NCBI RefSeq assembly: GCF_014648875.1
Contig: NZ_BMRY01000003.1
Location: forward strand, 124,001-188,000
Direction: 5' to 3'
Source: Streptomyces parvus
GTDB taxonomy: Bacteria > Actinomycetota > Actinomycetes > Streptomycetales > Streptomycetaceae
Length of the DNA stretch: 64,000 bases
Positions 1-7,947 of the stretch are shown here, piece after piece. The stretch's first letter is position 1; each line of letters begins with the position of its first letter. A program made the translations under genes and the position numbers. Below the pieces are notes generated by a model, which did no database searches, was not told the origin of the DNA, and was given only the letters and a program-made list of their open reading frames with translations.

Positions 1-21
1 CGGCAACTCGAATGGCTCACG

Positions 22-45
22 GTCCGGAGCGGGGCCGCTCCGGAC
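22..45. terminator. GC hairpin at the left edge
   Basis: Arms GTCCGGAGCG and CGCTCCGGAC pair perfectly around a short GC loop, just before the first CDS. It probably ends a gene outside the window. No U-tract follows, so this could also be a simple palindrome. Confidence 0.4.
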
Positions 46-49
46 GGGA

Positions 50-991
50 TTGTCTGGAGGAGTGCGGACCTCTCCCTCGGCTCCCTCCCCGACCCCGTCG
101 CCCGCCCCGGCCCCGGCCTTCTCTGCGGTCTCGGCGGCGCTCTCGGCGGCCCTGCTCGTCCTGCTCGCCGTCCTCGTGCCGCTGAGCGCGCTCTCCGCCT
201 GGGTCGACCTGGAGATCGACGACACCGACCGGTACGTCGCCGCCGTGTCCCCGCTCTCGTCCGACCCGGCGGTGCAGGACACCGTCACGGACCTGGTCAC
301 CGAGGAGGCGATGCGACAGATCGATCTCGGTCCCCTCCAGGACACGGTCCAGGAGTTCCTGCACGAGACCGTCCGGTCGTTCACCACCACCGAGGCCTTC
401 CGCAACGCCTGGGACACCGCCAACCGCGCCGCCCACAGGGCGGTGAAGGCCGCCCTGGACGGCGACAGCGGTCAGGCCGTCACGATCGACCTGGCCCCGG
501 TGATCGACCAGGTCAAACAGGACCTGGTGCGCGACGGAGTGCCGTTCGCGGACCGGATCCCCGTCGAGCGGACGGAGATCACCCTGCTCGGCCCCGGTCA
601 GGCCGACGAACTCCGGGACACCTTCCGGTGGCTCCGCTACTGCAGCATCTGGCCGGCCGTCGCCACGCTGGTGCTCCTCGTGCTGGTCGTGGGCATCGCG
701 ACCGTGCGGGGCGGGCTGCGGGCCGGGCTGTGGGCCACCGCGGTCGTGGGCGCCGGGTTCGTGCTCGGTGCGATCGTGCTCCGGGTGCTGGTCGCGGTCG
801 GCCGCGGCCGGGTGCTGGACGAGGTGCCGGGCGGCGACCGGGACGCGGCAGCGGCGGTGGTGGACGCCCTGACCGCCTCGCTGCGGACCACGGTGTGGTG
901 GGTGCTGGGGGCCGGTGCGGTCCTGCTCGTGGGCGCGGTGCTGGCCCGGGTTCTTCTGCGGCGCGGTAAGGCCCCGGCCGACGTGCGATGA
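50..991 (+). CDS. Integral membrane protein of unknown function
   Basis: About 313 residues. A Ser/Pro/Ala-rich N-terminus is followed by a membrane segment (about residues 24-48), an extracytoplasmic region of about 145 residues with regular acidic and hydrophobic stretches, and three hydrophobic segments near 203-223, 228-250 and 283-303. I do not recognise a named domain, although Streptomyces has many membrane proteins of this layout. The start is uncertain: TTG at 50 sits right after GGACGGGA, GTG at 62 is too close to GGAGGA, and no stop codon lies upstream in frame, so the gene could begin left of the window. It is co-directional with the DUF2630 gene 77 bp downstream. Confidence 0.7.
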   Translation: MSGGVRTSPSAPSPTPSPAPAPAFSAVSAALSAALLVLLAVLVPLSALSAWVDLEIDDTDRYVAAVSPLSSDPAVQDTVTDLVTEEAMRQIDLGPLQDTVQEFLHETVRSFTTTEAFRNAWDTANRAAHRAVKAALDGDSGQAVTIDLAPVIDQVKQDLVRDGVPFADRIPVERTEITLLGPGQADELRDTFRWLRYCSIWPAVATLVLLVLVVGIATVRGGLRAGLWATAVVGAGFVLGAIVLRVLVAVGRGRVLDEVPGGDRDAAAAVVDALTASLRTTVWWVLGAGAVLLVGAVLARVLLRRGKAPADVR

Positions 992-1068
992 GGCGGTGCC
1001 CGGGTGAGAGTGGGATCCGGGACTCCACCGAGCGACGACCGCCGCCGAACGAACCCGAAAGAGGCGTC

Positions 1069-1314
1069 ATGGCCGACAGCGACATCTTCGAGAACATCGA
1101 CGAACTGGTCTCCGAGGAACGCGACCTGCGCGACCGTTCCGTGGCGAAGATGGGTCTGTCCGCGGAGGAGAAGGCCCGGCTGCGGGCGGTGGAGGTCCAG
1201 CTCGACCAGTGCTGGGACCTGCTGCGCCGACGGCGGGCGCTCAGCGAGTACGGCGAGGATCCCTCGACGGCGAAGGTCCGCCCCGCCGACGAGGTGGAGG
1301 GATACCAGAGCTGA
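1069..1314 (+). CDS. DUF2630 family small protein
   Basis: An 81-residue acidic, highly helical protein. ATG 1069 follows GAAAGAGG with good spacing. The N-terminal stretch IFENIDELVSEERDL and the central SAEEKARLRAVEVQLDQCW are typical of DUF2630, a short helical-hairpin actinobacterial family of unknown function. The C-terminal tail carries ALSEYGEDPSTA. No membrane segment or catalytic motif is visible. The gene faces the S4-domain gene convergently, and a parS site lies between them. Confidence 0.8.
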   Translation: MADSDIFENIDELVSEERDLRDRSVAKMGLSAEEKARLRAVEVQLDQCWDLLRRRRALSEYGEDPSTAKVRPADEVEGYQS

Positions 1315-1349
1315 CAGGACCCGGGGTCGCCCGGGGCGACCGGGCCGGT

Positions 1350-1363
1350 GTTTCACGTGAAAC
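1350..1363. promoter_or_regulatory. parS site 1 (ParB-binding)
   Basis: Perfect 14-bp palindrome GTTTCACGTGAAAC, identical to the Streptomyces parS consensus. It lies in the intergenic space between two convergent genes. ParB spreads from such sites to build the origin-proximal segregation complex. Confidence 0.93.
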
Positions 1364-1377
1364 ACCGGGTGGCGGCC

Positions 1378-1779
1378 TCAGCGCTCCGGCGGGTGTCCCT
1401 GAAGTCGTTCCATCTCCCGGCGGTCGCGCTTGGTCGGGCGGCCCGCGCCCCGGTCCCGTACGGGGACCTGGATCGCCATCTCGCGGGGCGGCGGGGGCGG
1501 ACTGTTGTCGACGAAGCACTCCACGGCCACCGGCGGGCCGACCCGCTTCTTCACGATCTTCGAGACGACGACCACCCGGTCCCGCCCCGCGTGCCGTAGC
1601 CGGACCTCGTCGCCGACGCGCACGGCCTGTGCGGGCTTGGCCCGATCGCCGCCGACCTTCACGTGTCCTGCCCGGCAGGCGGCGGCCGCCTGGGCACGAG
1701 TCTTCGTCAGCCGGACCGACCAGATCCACACGTCGACCCGGACGCTTCCCTCCGCCTGTGGCGCGTCACCGGAAACCAT
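1378..1779 (-). CDS. S4-domain RNA-binding protein, Hsp15-like
   Basis: 133 residues. The S4 fold occupies about residues 13-75: VRVDVWIWSVRLTKTRAQAA opens it, followed by CRAGHVKVGG and a VRVGDEVRL strand. A basic tail (GRPTKRDRREMERLQ) follows. Small stand-alone S4 proteins of the Hsp15/HslR type bind rRNA or stalled 50S subunits; that role is inferred for the family, not shown here. The ATG at 1779 starts a short tail before the S4 domain. A strong hairpin separates it from the phosphatase gene upstream on the same strand. Confidence 0.85.
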   Translation of the reverse strand: MVSGDAPQAEGSVRVDVWIWSVRLTKTRAQAAAACRAGHVKVGGDRAKPAQAVRVGDEVRLRHAGRDRVVVVSKIVKKRVGPPVAVECFVDNSPPPPPREMAIQVPVRDRGAGRPTKRDRREMERLQGHPPER

Positions 1780-1798
1780 GCGGTCGACTCTAATGCGG

Positions 1799-1844
1799 AC
1801 CGGGCGGCCGGCGGGAGGCGATAAGCCCCTGCCGGCCGCCCGGT
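1799..1844 (-). terminator. Terminator of the PhoX-like gene
   Basis: 14-bp perfect arms (ACCGGGCGGCCGGC / GCCGGCCGCCCGGT) around an 18-base loop that can itself pair. It starts 20 bp after the stop codon of the phosphatase gene. Confidence 0.75.
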
Positions 1845-1863
1845 CTCGTGCTTCCTACGAGCC

Positions 1864-3933
1864 TCACACGCCGATGTCGCGCCCGTCCTTGCGCCAGACG
1901 GCGACGACCGAGGGGCGGACGATCCTGCCCGGTCCGTCGGGCCAGGCACTCGCCGGCTTCTCGACGGAAGCCCCGTCGATCTCGCCCGGGTGCTGGACCG
2001 CCACCAGGACCCGGCGGTCCTGGATGACCGGACCGCAGGTCTCGGCCCCGGTCGGGACAGTGAGGAACTGCTTCAGTTCGCCGCGCCGGTCACCGTGGGT
2101 CGCCACGCCGAACAGCCCGTCGTGCGAGCCGAGCGCGTTGCCGTCCGTGGAGATCCACAGGTTGCCGTGGGCGTCGAACGCCACGTTGTCCGGGCAGGAG
2201 ATGGGGCTGACGCTCGACTTGGGGAAGCCGGCGAAGTACGTCGCCGGGTCGTCCGGGTCGCCCGCCACAAGGAACAGCCGCCAGGCGAAGCCGTCGCTCG
2301 TCGGGTCGTCCCAGTTCTCCGCGAGCTCCAGGATCTGACCGTGCTTGTTGGCGTTGCGCGGGTTCGCCTCGTCCGCGCCGGGCTTGCCCTCCTTGCCGCG
2401 GTCCGAGTTGTTGGTGAGCGCCACGTAGACCCGGCCCGTGCGCGGCGAGGGCTCGACGTCCTCGGGGCGGTCCATCTTGGTCGCGCCGACCTTGTCACCG
2501 GCGAGGCGCGTGTAGACGTACACCTCCTCGGCGGTCATGCCCGGGACGTGCGAGGTGGTGCCGGTGGCCAGCGGGATCCAGACGCCGCTGCCGTCGAACT
2601 CCCCGTCGTTGGGGAGCTTTCCGGTGCCGTCGATCTCGTTGACCGGCGAGTCGCCGGTCAACTTGGCGACGTACAAGGTGCCCTCGTCGAGCAGCGTCAG
2701 GTTGTGCTCGCGGGCAGCACGCGAGTTCCCCTTCTTCATGCGCTTGCTGGAGACGAACTTGTAGAGGTAGTCGAACTTCTCGTCGTCGCCCATGTAGACG
2801 ACCGGGCGGCCGTCGGAGGTGAGCCGGGGCTGCGCTGCCTCGTGCTTGAACCGGCCCAGCGCGGTCCGCTTGCGCGGGGTGGAGTCCGGGTCGTACGGGT
2901 CGAGTTCGACGACCCAGCCGAAGCGGTTGGCCTCGTTGGGCTCCTTCGCCAGGTCGAACCGCCGGTCGAACCGCTCCCACTTGCGCTCGGACCCACCCGT
3001 GCCGATCCCGTACCGCTTGTGCATGGCGGTGGTGCCGTTGGCGAAGTACTGGTTGAAGTTCTCCTCGCCGTGCAGCGTGGTGCCCCACGGGGTGGTGCCG
3101 CCCGCACAGTTGTTGAGCGTGCCGAGCACCTTTCGGCCGGTGCGGTCGGCGGACGTACGCAGCAGGGTGCTCCCCGCGGCCGGGCCCGTCATGCGGAACT
3201 CACTGGTCGCGGTCAGCCGACGGTTCAGCGGGTGCCGGTTGACCGGGCCCAGCTTGCCGGTGCGGTGCTCCTCCTGGACGACGACCACGGAGAGTCCGTG
3301 CGCCGCCCAGGCGATCTCCACCTGCTCACGGGTCGGGTTGGCCGGATCGTAGCCGCGGAACATGAGGATCTCGTCCGTGTACTCATGGTTCGCGACCATG
3401 ACCTGCCGGCCACGCTCGCCGCGCAGCGGGAGCAGGGAGAGGAAGTCGTTGTTGTAACCGAACTGGCCCGCCTGCGCCTTCGCCGTCTGCTTGTCCGGGT
3501 CGAAGGCGGGCGCGCCGCGCAGGATCGGCTCGCCCCAGCGGATCACCACGTTCTGGGCGTACCCCTCGGGGACCGTGACCTTGTCGTCCTTGTTGGGCGC
3601 GACCGGCGAGAACCGCAGGCCACGCGCGCCGGACGCCCCCGGTTTGTGGGGACGACCCGGTTTGTTGCCGTGGCCCGCGAGCGCGGCGGCCTCGGCCTGC
3701 GGGGCGCTCGGGCCGGTCAGCGCGGCGGTCCCGGCGGCGGTGGCGACGGTGACCACGGCGGCGGCGCGCATCATCGAACGGCGCGACACGGCACCGGCGA
3801 TGATGTCGCCGGCGTACTCGTTGTCGCTGTTGTTGGGCGTCTCCTTGAAGCAGGCGTCCCCACAGCGGAAACGGCAGGTCAGGGCGGAACGCCCACCGGG
3901 ATGCGAGCTGATGAACGGCAGCAGATTACGCAC
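1864..3933 (-). CDS. Tat-exported PhoX-like phosphatase (DUF839)
   Basis: 689 residues. GTG 3933 follows GGAGGG at 7 nt. The N-terminus carries a cysteine cluster (CRFRCGDACF) seen in PhoX-type proteins. A twin-arginine signal follows (SRRSMM, then an Ala/Val-rich hydrophobic stretch ending near residue 80). The body is a DUF839 beta-propeller with GVFG-type turns and acidic metal-ligand motifs such as MDRPEDVEPSPRTGRVYVAL and GNLWISTDGN. PhoX enzymes are calcium/iron phosphomonoesterases that free phosphate outside the cell. A PHO-box-like repeat lies about 65 bp upstream, supporting control by phosphate starvation. Divergent from the VWA gene. Confidence 0.88.
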   Translation of the reverse strand: MRNLLPFISSHPGGRSALTCRFRCGDACFKETPNNSDNEYAGDIIAGAVSRRSMMRAAAVVTVATAAGTAALTGPSAPQAEAAALAGHGNKPGRPHKPGASGARGLRFSPVAPNKDDKVTVPEGYAQNVVIRWGEPILRGAPAFDPDKQTAKAQAGQFGYNNDFLSLLPLRGERGRQVMVANHEYTDEILMFRGYDPANPTREQVEIAWAAHGLSVVVVQEEHRTGKLGPVNRHPLNRRLTATSEFRMTGPAAGSTLLRTSADRTGRKVLGTLNNCAGGTTPWGTTLHGEENFNQYFANGTTAMHKRYGIGTGGSERKWERFDRRFDLAKEPNEANRFGWVVELDPYDPDSTPRKRTALGRFKHEAAQPRLTSDGRPVVYMGDDEKFDYLYKFVSSKRMKKGNSRAAREHNLTLLDEGTLYVAKLTGDSPVNEIDGTGKLPNDGEFDGSGVWIPLATGTTSHVPGMTAEEVYVYTRLAGDKVGATKMDRPEDVEPSPRTGRVYVALTNNSDRGKEGKPGADEANPRNANKHGQILELAENWDDPTSDGFAWRLFLVAGDPDDPATYFAGFPKSSVSPISCPDNVAFDAHGNLWISTDGNALGSHDGLFGVATHGDRRGELKQFLTVPTGAETCGPVIQDRRVLVAVQHPGEIDGASVEKPASAWPDGPGRIVRPSVVAVWRKDGRDIGV

Positions 3934-3996
3934 GTGGATTCCCTCCGTCTGGTGTCGTGCGTGACGGTAGGTGCGCCTCCACCCGGTCCGAGGGAC

Positions 3997-4018
3997 TCCC
4001 GGTGAACGGCGAGTGAAG
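3997..4018 (-). promoter_or_regulatory. PHO-box-like direct repeat (PhoP operator)
   Basis: On the minus strand two 11-base units stand in tandem: CTTCACTCGCC then GTTCACCGGGA. Streptomyces PhoP binds adjacent 11-nt direct repeat units with the core GTTCACC. The site lies 64-85 bp upstream of the PhoX-like start codon, a normal activator position. Confidence 0.65.
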
Positions 4019-4227
4019 TCCGGGCCACCGCTGTTCCTTCGAGGGCCGGTGGTGGACACCGCGGTGGACTCGGTCCGGGAACGGTTTCGGCTCGGTTGAC
4101 GCAGGGGTGGGCCGCACCGGCGAACGGCCGGATCCGGCCGCTAACCTTACGTATCCGTCCTGGCCAGGGATGAATTCACCTCAGGTCGGACATTCACCGC
4201 ACCCAACTCATGCGAAAGGCCTCGCCC

Positions 4228-5850
4228 ATGGGCATTCGGAGCTTGCTGCGTAAGGTGTTCGGCCGCACGGAGCAGGACGAGCCGACCACGGCCACCGTCC
4301 CGCCCCAGGCCGAGCGCACTCAGCCCAAGGAGACGGAGCCGGAGACCACTTCGGCGGCCGGGCCCGCCGCGGAGCCGAAGGCGTCGATTCCGGCCCCGGC
4401 TTCGCCCTCGGCCTCGGCCTCCGACACCGGGTCCACCGACCGTGACAGCTCGGTGGCCGCCGACCTGGTGGCGGAGGCCTTCGACAAGGCGTCCGCCGCG
4501 TCGGCGTCACCGACCGTCCCTGCGCAGGGATCGGCCCCGGAGAACGCCCTGGACGACGCTCCGGCAGACGCCCCGAAGGCCGAGAAGGCCCAGGAGCCCG
4601 TCACGATCGACGAGCCGGTGGTCGCCGAGGAGCCCGTTACGACCGAGGCGGCCGAGTCGGCGCCGGAGCCGGAACTGGAACCGGAACCGGAACCGATCAC
4701 GATCGACCTCGACCTCGACGACGACGAGCCCTCGAAGGCCGCACCGGCCCAGGAGTCCACGCCGGAACCGGCGAAGACGGAGGCGGAGGCACCGGCGGAG
4801 TCGGAGGCACCGGCGGAGGCTGCGGAGAACGCCCCCGAGGCGCCCCAGGCCAACGCCGAGGCCCCGAAGGCCACCGAGGCACCCGAGACCCCCAAGGCCC
4901 CCGAAGCCGCGACGGCACCGGAGCCCGCAGAGGCCCCGGTCGTCGCGGAGACCCCGGCGGCCACGGACGCCCCGGTCGTCGTGGAGACCCCGGAGCCCGC
5001 GGAGCCCCTGGTGGTTGCGGAGACCCCGGCGGCCACGGACGCCCCGGTCGTCGCGGCGACCCCGGAGCCCGCAGAGCCCCTGGTGGTCGCGGAGACCCCC
5101 GCGGCACCCGCCACTCCGGAGCCGACGGCCCCCGTCGCGGCGGAGGAGCCCGCCCCCGGCAAGCCCGCCACCACGCTCGCGCGGGTCAAGTCGCGTGCTC
5201 CGCAGCTCGCCGCCCCGTACAAGGCGGCCCAGGTGGCGCTCAAGGCGCACGGGCTGACCGGGCTCCGCGCCCGCGTCTACCTGGTGCTCGACCGCTCCGG
5301 CTCGATGCGGCCGTTCTACAAGGACGGCAGCGCCCAGCACCTGGGCGACCGGACGCTCGCGCTCGCCGCGCACCTGGACGAGGACGCCACTGTGCGGGTC
5401 GTCTTCTTCTCGACGGACATCGACGGCACCGGCACCCTCGAACTCTCCGGCCACGAGGGCCGCGTCGACGAGCTGCACGCGGGCCTCGGCCGACTGGGCC
5501 GGACGCACTACGAGCGCGCGGTCGAGGAGGTCGTCGCGGACTACGAGAAGGCGGAGGCCACCGGTCCGGCTCTCGTGATCTTCCAGACGGACGGCCCGCC
5601 AGACGCCAAGCAGGCCGCCCGGCAGGCTCTCGCGGACGCGGCACGGCTGCCGCTGTTCTTCCAGTTCGTCGCCTTCGGCGACCAGGACGCGAAGGGCTTC
5701 GACTTCCTGCGGAAGCTCGACGCCCCGAACACCGGGTTCTTCCACGCCGGACCGGCCCCCCGCGAGATCGCGGACGCCGAGCTCTACCGGGAGATCCTCG
5801 CCGGGCTGCCGGACCGGGTCTCCGCGCGCGAGGCCGGCTCCGGGGCCTGA
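4228..5850 (+). CDS. VWA (TerF-like) domain protein with acidic repeats
   Basis: 540 residues. ATG 4228 is preferred to ATG 4210 because GAAAGG lies 8 nt upstream of it. The first 12 or so residues are basic ([11 protein letters not shown]). About 300 residues of Ala/Pro/Glu-rich low complexity follow, including a 24-residue tandem repeat. The C-terminal 190 residues form a von Willebrand A fold of the TerF type with a complete [13 protein letters not shown], a Thr in GRTHYERA, and FQTDGPPD. Related VWA proteins occur with tellurite-resistance and stress systems. No ter genes lie nearby. Its 3' end overlaps the convergent histidine-kinase gene by 67 bp. Confidence 0.85.
   Translation: MGIRSLLRKVFGRTEQDEPTTATVPPQAERTQPKETEPETTSAAGPAAEPKASIPAPASPSASASDTGSTDRDSSVAADLVAEAFDKASAASASPTVPAQGSAPENALDDAPADAPKAEKAQEPVTIDEPVVAEEPVTTEAAESAPEPELEPEPEPITIDLDLDDDEPSKAAPAQESTPEPAKTEAEAPAESEAPAEAAENAPEAPQANAEAPKATEAPETPKAPEAATAPEPAEAPVVAETPAATDAPVVVETPEPAEPLVVAETPAATDAPVVAATPEPAEPLVVAETPAAPATPEPTAPVAAEEPAPGKPATTLARVKSRAPQLAAPYKAAQVALKAHGLTGLRARVYLVLDRSGSMRPFYKDGSAQHLGDRTLALAAHLDEDATVRVVFFSTDIDGTGTLELSGHEGRVDELHAGLGRLGRTHYERAVEEVVADYEKAEATGPALVIFQTDGPPDAKQAARQALADAARLPLFFQFVAFGDQDAKGFDFLRKLDAPNTGFFHAGPAPREIADAELYREILAGLPDRVSAREAGSGA
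4942..5110 (+). repeat. 72-bp coding tandem repeat
   Basis: About 2.3 copies of a 72-bp unit encoding 24 residues of [11 protein letters not shown] / [12 protein letters not shown] type. Phase is kept: the GTCGCGGAGACC motif or its near match recurs at 4942, 5014 and 5086. It lies inside the acidic linker of the VWA gene and is a likely hotspot for length change. Confidence 0.85.
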
Positions 5851-7115
5851 TCGACCGGCAGTCGTACGGTCACGGCGAGGCCGCCGCCCTCCGGGCCCGG
5901 TACCGCCGTGACCGTACCGCCGTGGGCCACCGCGATCGACCGGACGATCGACAGACCGAGGCCCGACCCCGGGCCCATCCGGTCCCGGCCCTCGCCCCGC
6001 CGGAACGGCTCGAAGAACCCCGCGACATCGGCCTCGGAGACCACCGGCCCGGTGTTGCGCACCAACAGGGCACCCTCCCCGCTCAGGCAGACCTCCACCG
6101 AACCGCCCGGCACGTTGTACGTGACCGCGTTGGCCAGCAGATTCGCCACCAGCTGGGCGAGGAGCAGACGGTTGCCGCGCACGGGACAGGCGGCCGCCGC
6201 GACGATCACCACCGGCCCGTCGCCGCCCCGCCCCCGGCCCTCCGGACTGCCACCGCTCCGGCCCCGGCCATCCGGACTGCCGACGCCCACGCCCCGTACC
6301 GTCGGATTCGGATACCGGGCCGCCTCCTCCCTGACCACGTGATCAAGGCGGACCGCCTCGCGTTCGTCCGTGGCCAGGCCCCGTTCGCTGCGGGCCAGCA
6401 CGAGCAGCCCCTCGATGAGCCGCTCGCTGCGCCGGTTGGTGTCCAGCAGGGTCTGCCGGGTGCGGACGAGGTCCTCGGGGGACGGATCGTCCAGGCCGAT
6501 CTGGATCGCGGCGCGCTGGGTGGCCAGCGGGGTCCGCAGCTCGTGCGAGGCGTTCGCGATGAATCTCCGCTGGCTGTCGAAGGCCTTCTCCAGCCGCCCC
6601 AGCAGCGCGTCCAGCGTCTCGCCCAGCTCTTTGAGCTCGTCGTCCGGGCCGCTGGAGGCGATCCGCTCGTGCAGGGTCTTCTCGGAGAGCCGACGGGCCT
6701 TCGCGGTCATCGCGTGGACCGGCCGCAGCACCCGGCCCGCGATCCACCAGCCGACCCCGACCGCGCCCGCCGTCATCACGAGCAGCGCGGCGAACGACCA
6801 GTTCAGGAGCTGCTTGCCCGCCGCGTCGCTGACATGGTCGGTGAGCTCGTAGGCGGTGGACGATCCGGTGGAGCTGCGGGCGATGAAGGGGCCGTTCACG
6901 GTGTACCCGGGCGGGACCACGACCACCGCCGTGGAGGCGATGGCACGCGCCTCGGTCTCCGTACCGGCGCGGGAGGCCAGGTTGACAGTGGCCAGCAGGG
7001 CGGTGCCGAGCACCAGGAAGACACCGCCGTACACGAGGGCGATGCGGGTGCGGATCGTCGAGTGCGGCAGCTTCGAGGCGTCCACCAGCCGCCGCAGCGG
7101 GGACGGCCGCTTCAC
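5784..7115 (-). CDS. Sensor histidine kinase (HAMP-HisKA-HATPase)
   Basis: 443 residues, starting at GTG 7115 inside the stop codon of the response-regulator gene (GTGA overlap, translational coupling). Membrane segments are near residues 22-47 and 105-128, with a short sensor loop of about 55 residues between. Then come HAMP (130-185), the HisKA box [10 protein letters not shown] with His191, an N-box ([10 protein letters not shown]), and the G-boxes ([11 protein letters not shown]). Between HisKA and HATPase lies a Gly/Arg-rich insert (about 276-300) made of a 30-bp DNA repeat. The signal is unknown. The 3' end overlaps the convergent VWA gene by 67 bp. Confidence 0.93.
   Translation of the reverse strand: MKRPSPLRRLVDASKLPHSTIRTRIALVYGGVFLVLGTALLATVNLASRAGTETEARAIASTAVVVVPPGYTVNGPFIARSSTGSSTAYELTDHVSDAAGKQLLNWSFAALLVMTAGAVGVGWWIAGRVLRPVHAMTAKARRLSEKTLHERIASSGPDDELKELGETLDALLGRLEKAFDSQRRFIANASHELRTPLATQRAAIQIGLDDPSPEDLVRTRQTLLDTNRRSERLIEGLLVLARSERGLATDEREAVRLDHVVREEAARYPNPTVRGVGVGSPDGRGRSGGSPEGRGRGGDGPVVIVAAAACPVRGNRLLLAQLVANLLANAVTYNVPGGSVEVCLSGEGALLVRNTGPVVSEADVAGFFEPFRRGEGRDRMGPGSGLGLSIVRSIAVAHGGTVTAVPGPEGGGLAVTVRLPVDQAPEPASRAETRSGSPARISR
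6231..6281 (-). repeat. 30-bp repeat in the kinase linker
   Basis: TCCGGACTGCC recurs at 6241 and 6271 within near-identical 30-bp units, giving the GSPDGRGR / GSPEGRGR duplication in the histidine kinase between the phosphoacceptor and ATPase domains. Confidence 0.75.
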
Positions 7116-7765
7116 AGGGCGTACCCGACGCCCTGAACGGTGCGGATCAGCGCGGGCTCGCCGAGCTTGGCGCGGAGCTTGCTCATGCAGACGCGCACGG
7201 CCCCGGTGAACGGGTCGGCGTTGGCGTCCCAGGCCCGCTCCAGCAGCTCTTCCGCGCTGACCGTGCCGCCGTCGGCCTCCAGGAGCAGTTGCAGCACCGT
7301 GAACTCCTTCGGGGAGAGGTCGAGGTCCCGGCCGTCGCGGAGCGCGGACCGCCGTACGGTGTCGAGCCGGATGCCGTGCCGTTCCAGCTGGGGGGGTACG
7401 GGCCGGGCGCTGCGCCGGCGCAGGGCGCGTACCCGGGAGACCAGCTCGGGGAACTCGAACGGCTTGCTGACGTAGTCGTCGGCCCCCAGGTCGAGCCCGG
7501 CGACCCGGTCCTCCATGGCTCCGGAGGCGGTGAGCATCAGGATCCGGGTGCGGGAGCCGGAGGCGACCAGGCGGCGGGCCACGTCGTCGCCGTGGACCCG
7601 GGGGAGGTCGCGGTCGAGGACGACGACGTCGTAGTCGTGGAGGCCGAGGTAGGCGAGGGCCGCGTCCCCGCTGTACACCGTGTCGACCGCGAATCCGGCC
7701 CGGCGCAGTCCGGTGGCGACCAGCTCCGCGAGGATCTCCTCGTCCTCGGCGACCAGTACCCGCAT
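7112..7765 (-). CDS. OmpR/PhoB-family response regulator
   Basis: 217 residues. ATG 7765 follows AGGGGA at 7 nt; an upstream start in frame lacks a good site. The receiver domain has acidic EDEE at 8-10, phosphoacceptor Asp51 (VVLDRDLPR), Thr in MLTASG, and Lys in YVSKPF. The C-terminal winged helix (about 125-217) has LSPKEFTVLQLLLE and ends in the usual [11 protein letters not shown]. Paired with the kinase gene that overlaps its stop codon. I cannot assign a known Streptomyces pair. Confidence 0.95.
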   Translation of the reverse strand: MRVLVAEDEEILAELVATGLRRAGFAVDTVYSGDAALAYLGLHDYDVVVLDRDLPRVHGDDVARRLVASGSRTRILMLTASGAMEDRVAGLDLGADDYVSKPFEFPELVSRVRALRRRSARPVPPQLERHGIRLDTVRRSALRDGRDLDLSPKEFTVLQLLLEADGGTVSAEELLERAWDANADPFTGAVRVCMSKLRAKLGEPALIRTVQGVGYAL

Positions 7766-7947
7766 GGTGATGTCCCCTGCCTCGTGCACGCTTGTCCGCT
7801 CCCTCCCAGGATGCGACTTTCTTACGGGAACCACTACGTGAGGGGATGTTTCGCAAAGCTCTCCACCGGAGGGCCTTCGTCCGTCCGCGCACGGGCCGCC
7901 GTTTATCGATGTGAGTGGATCTTGATCGGGCCGTTAGGATTTCGACC

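Noticed and set aside
1990..4005. A 671-codon open frame antisense to the PhoX-like gene
   Set aside because: Arg/Val/Leu-rich shadow with no domain. The DUF839 protein is the real one, with a Tat signal and a good Shine-Dalgarno.
4175..4198. TTCACC at 4175 and 4193 as another PHO box
   Set aside because: 18-bp spacing does not fit 11-nt or 22-nt direct repeats. The 3997-4018 pair fits.
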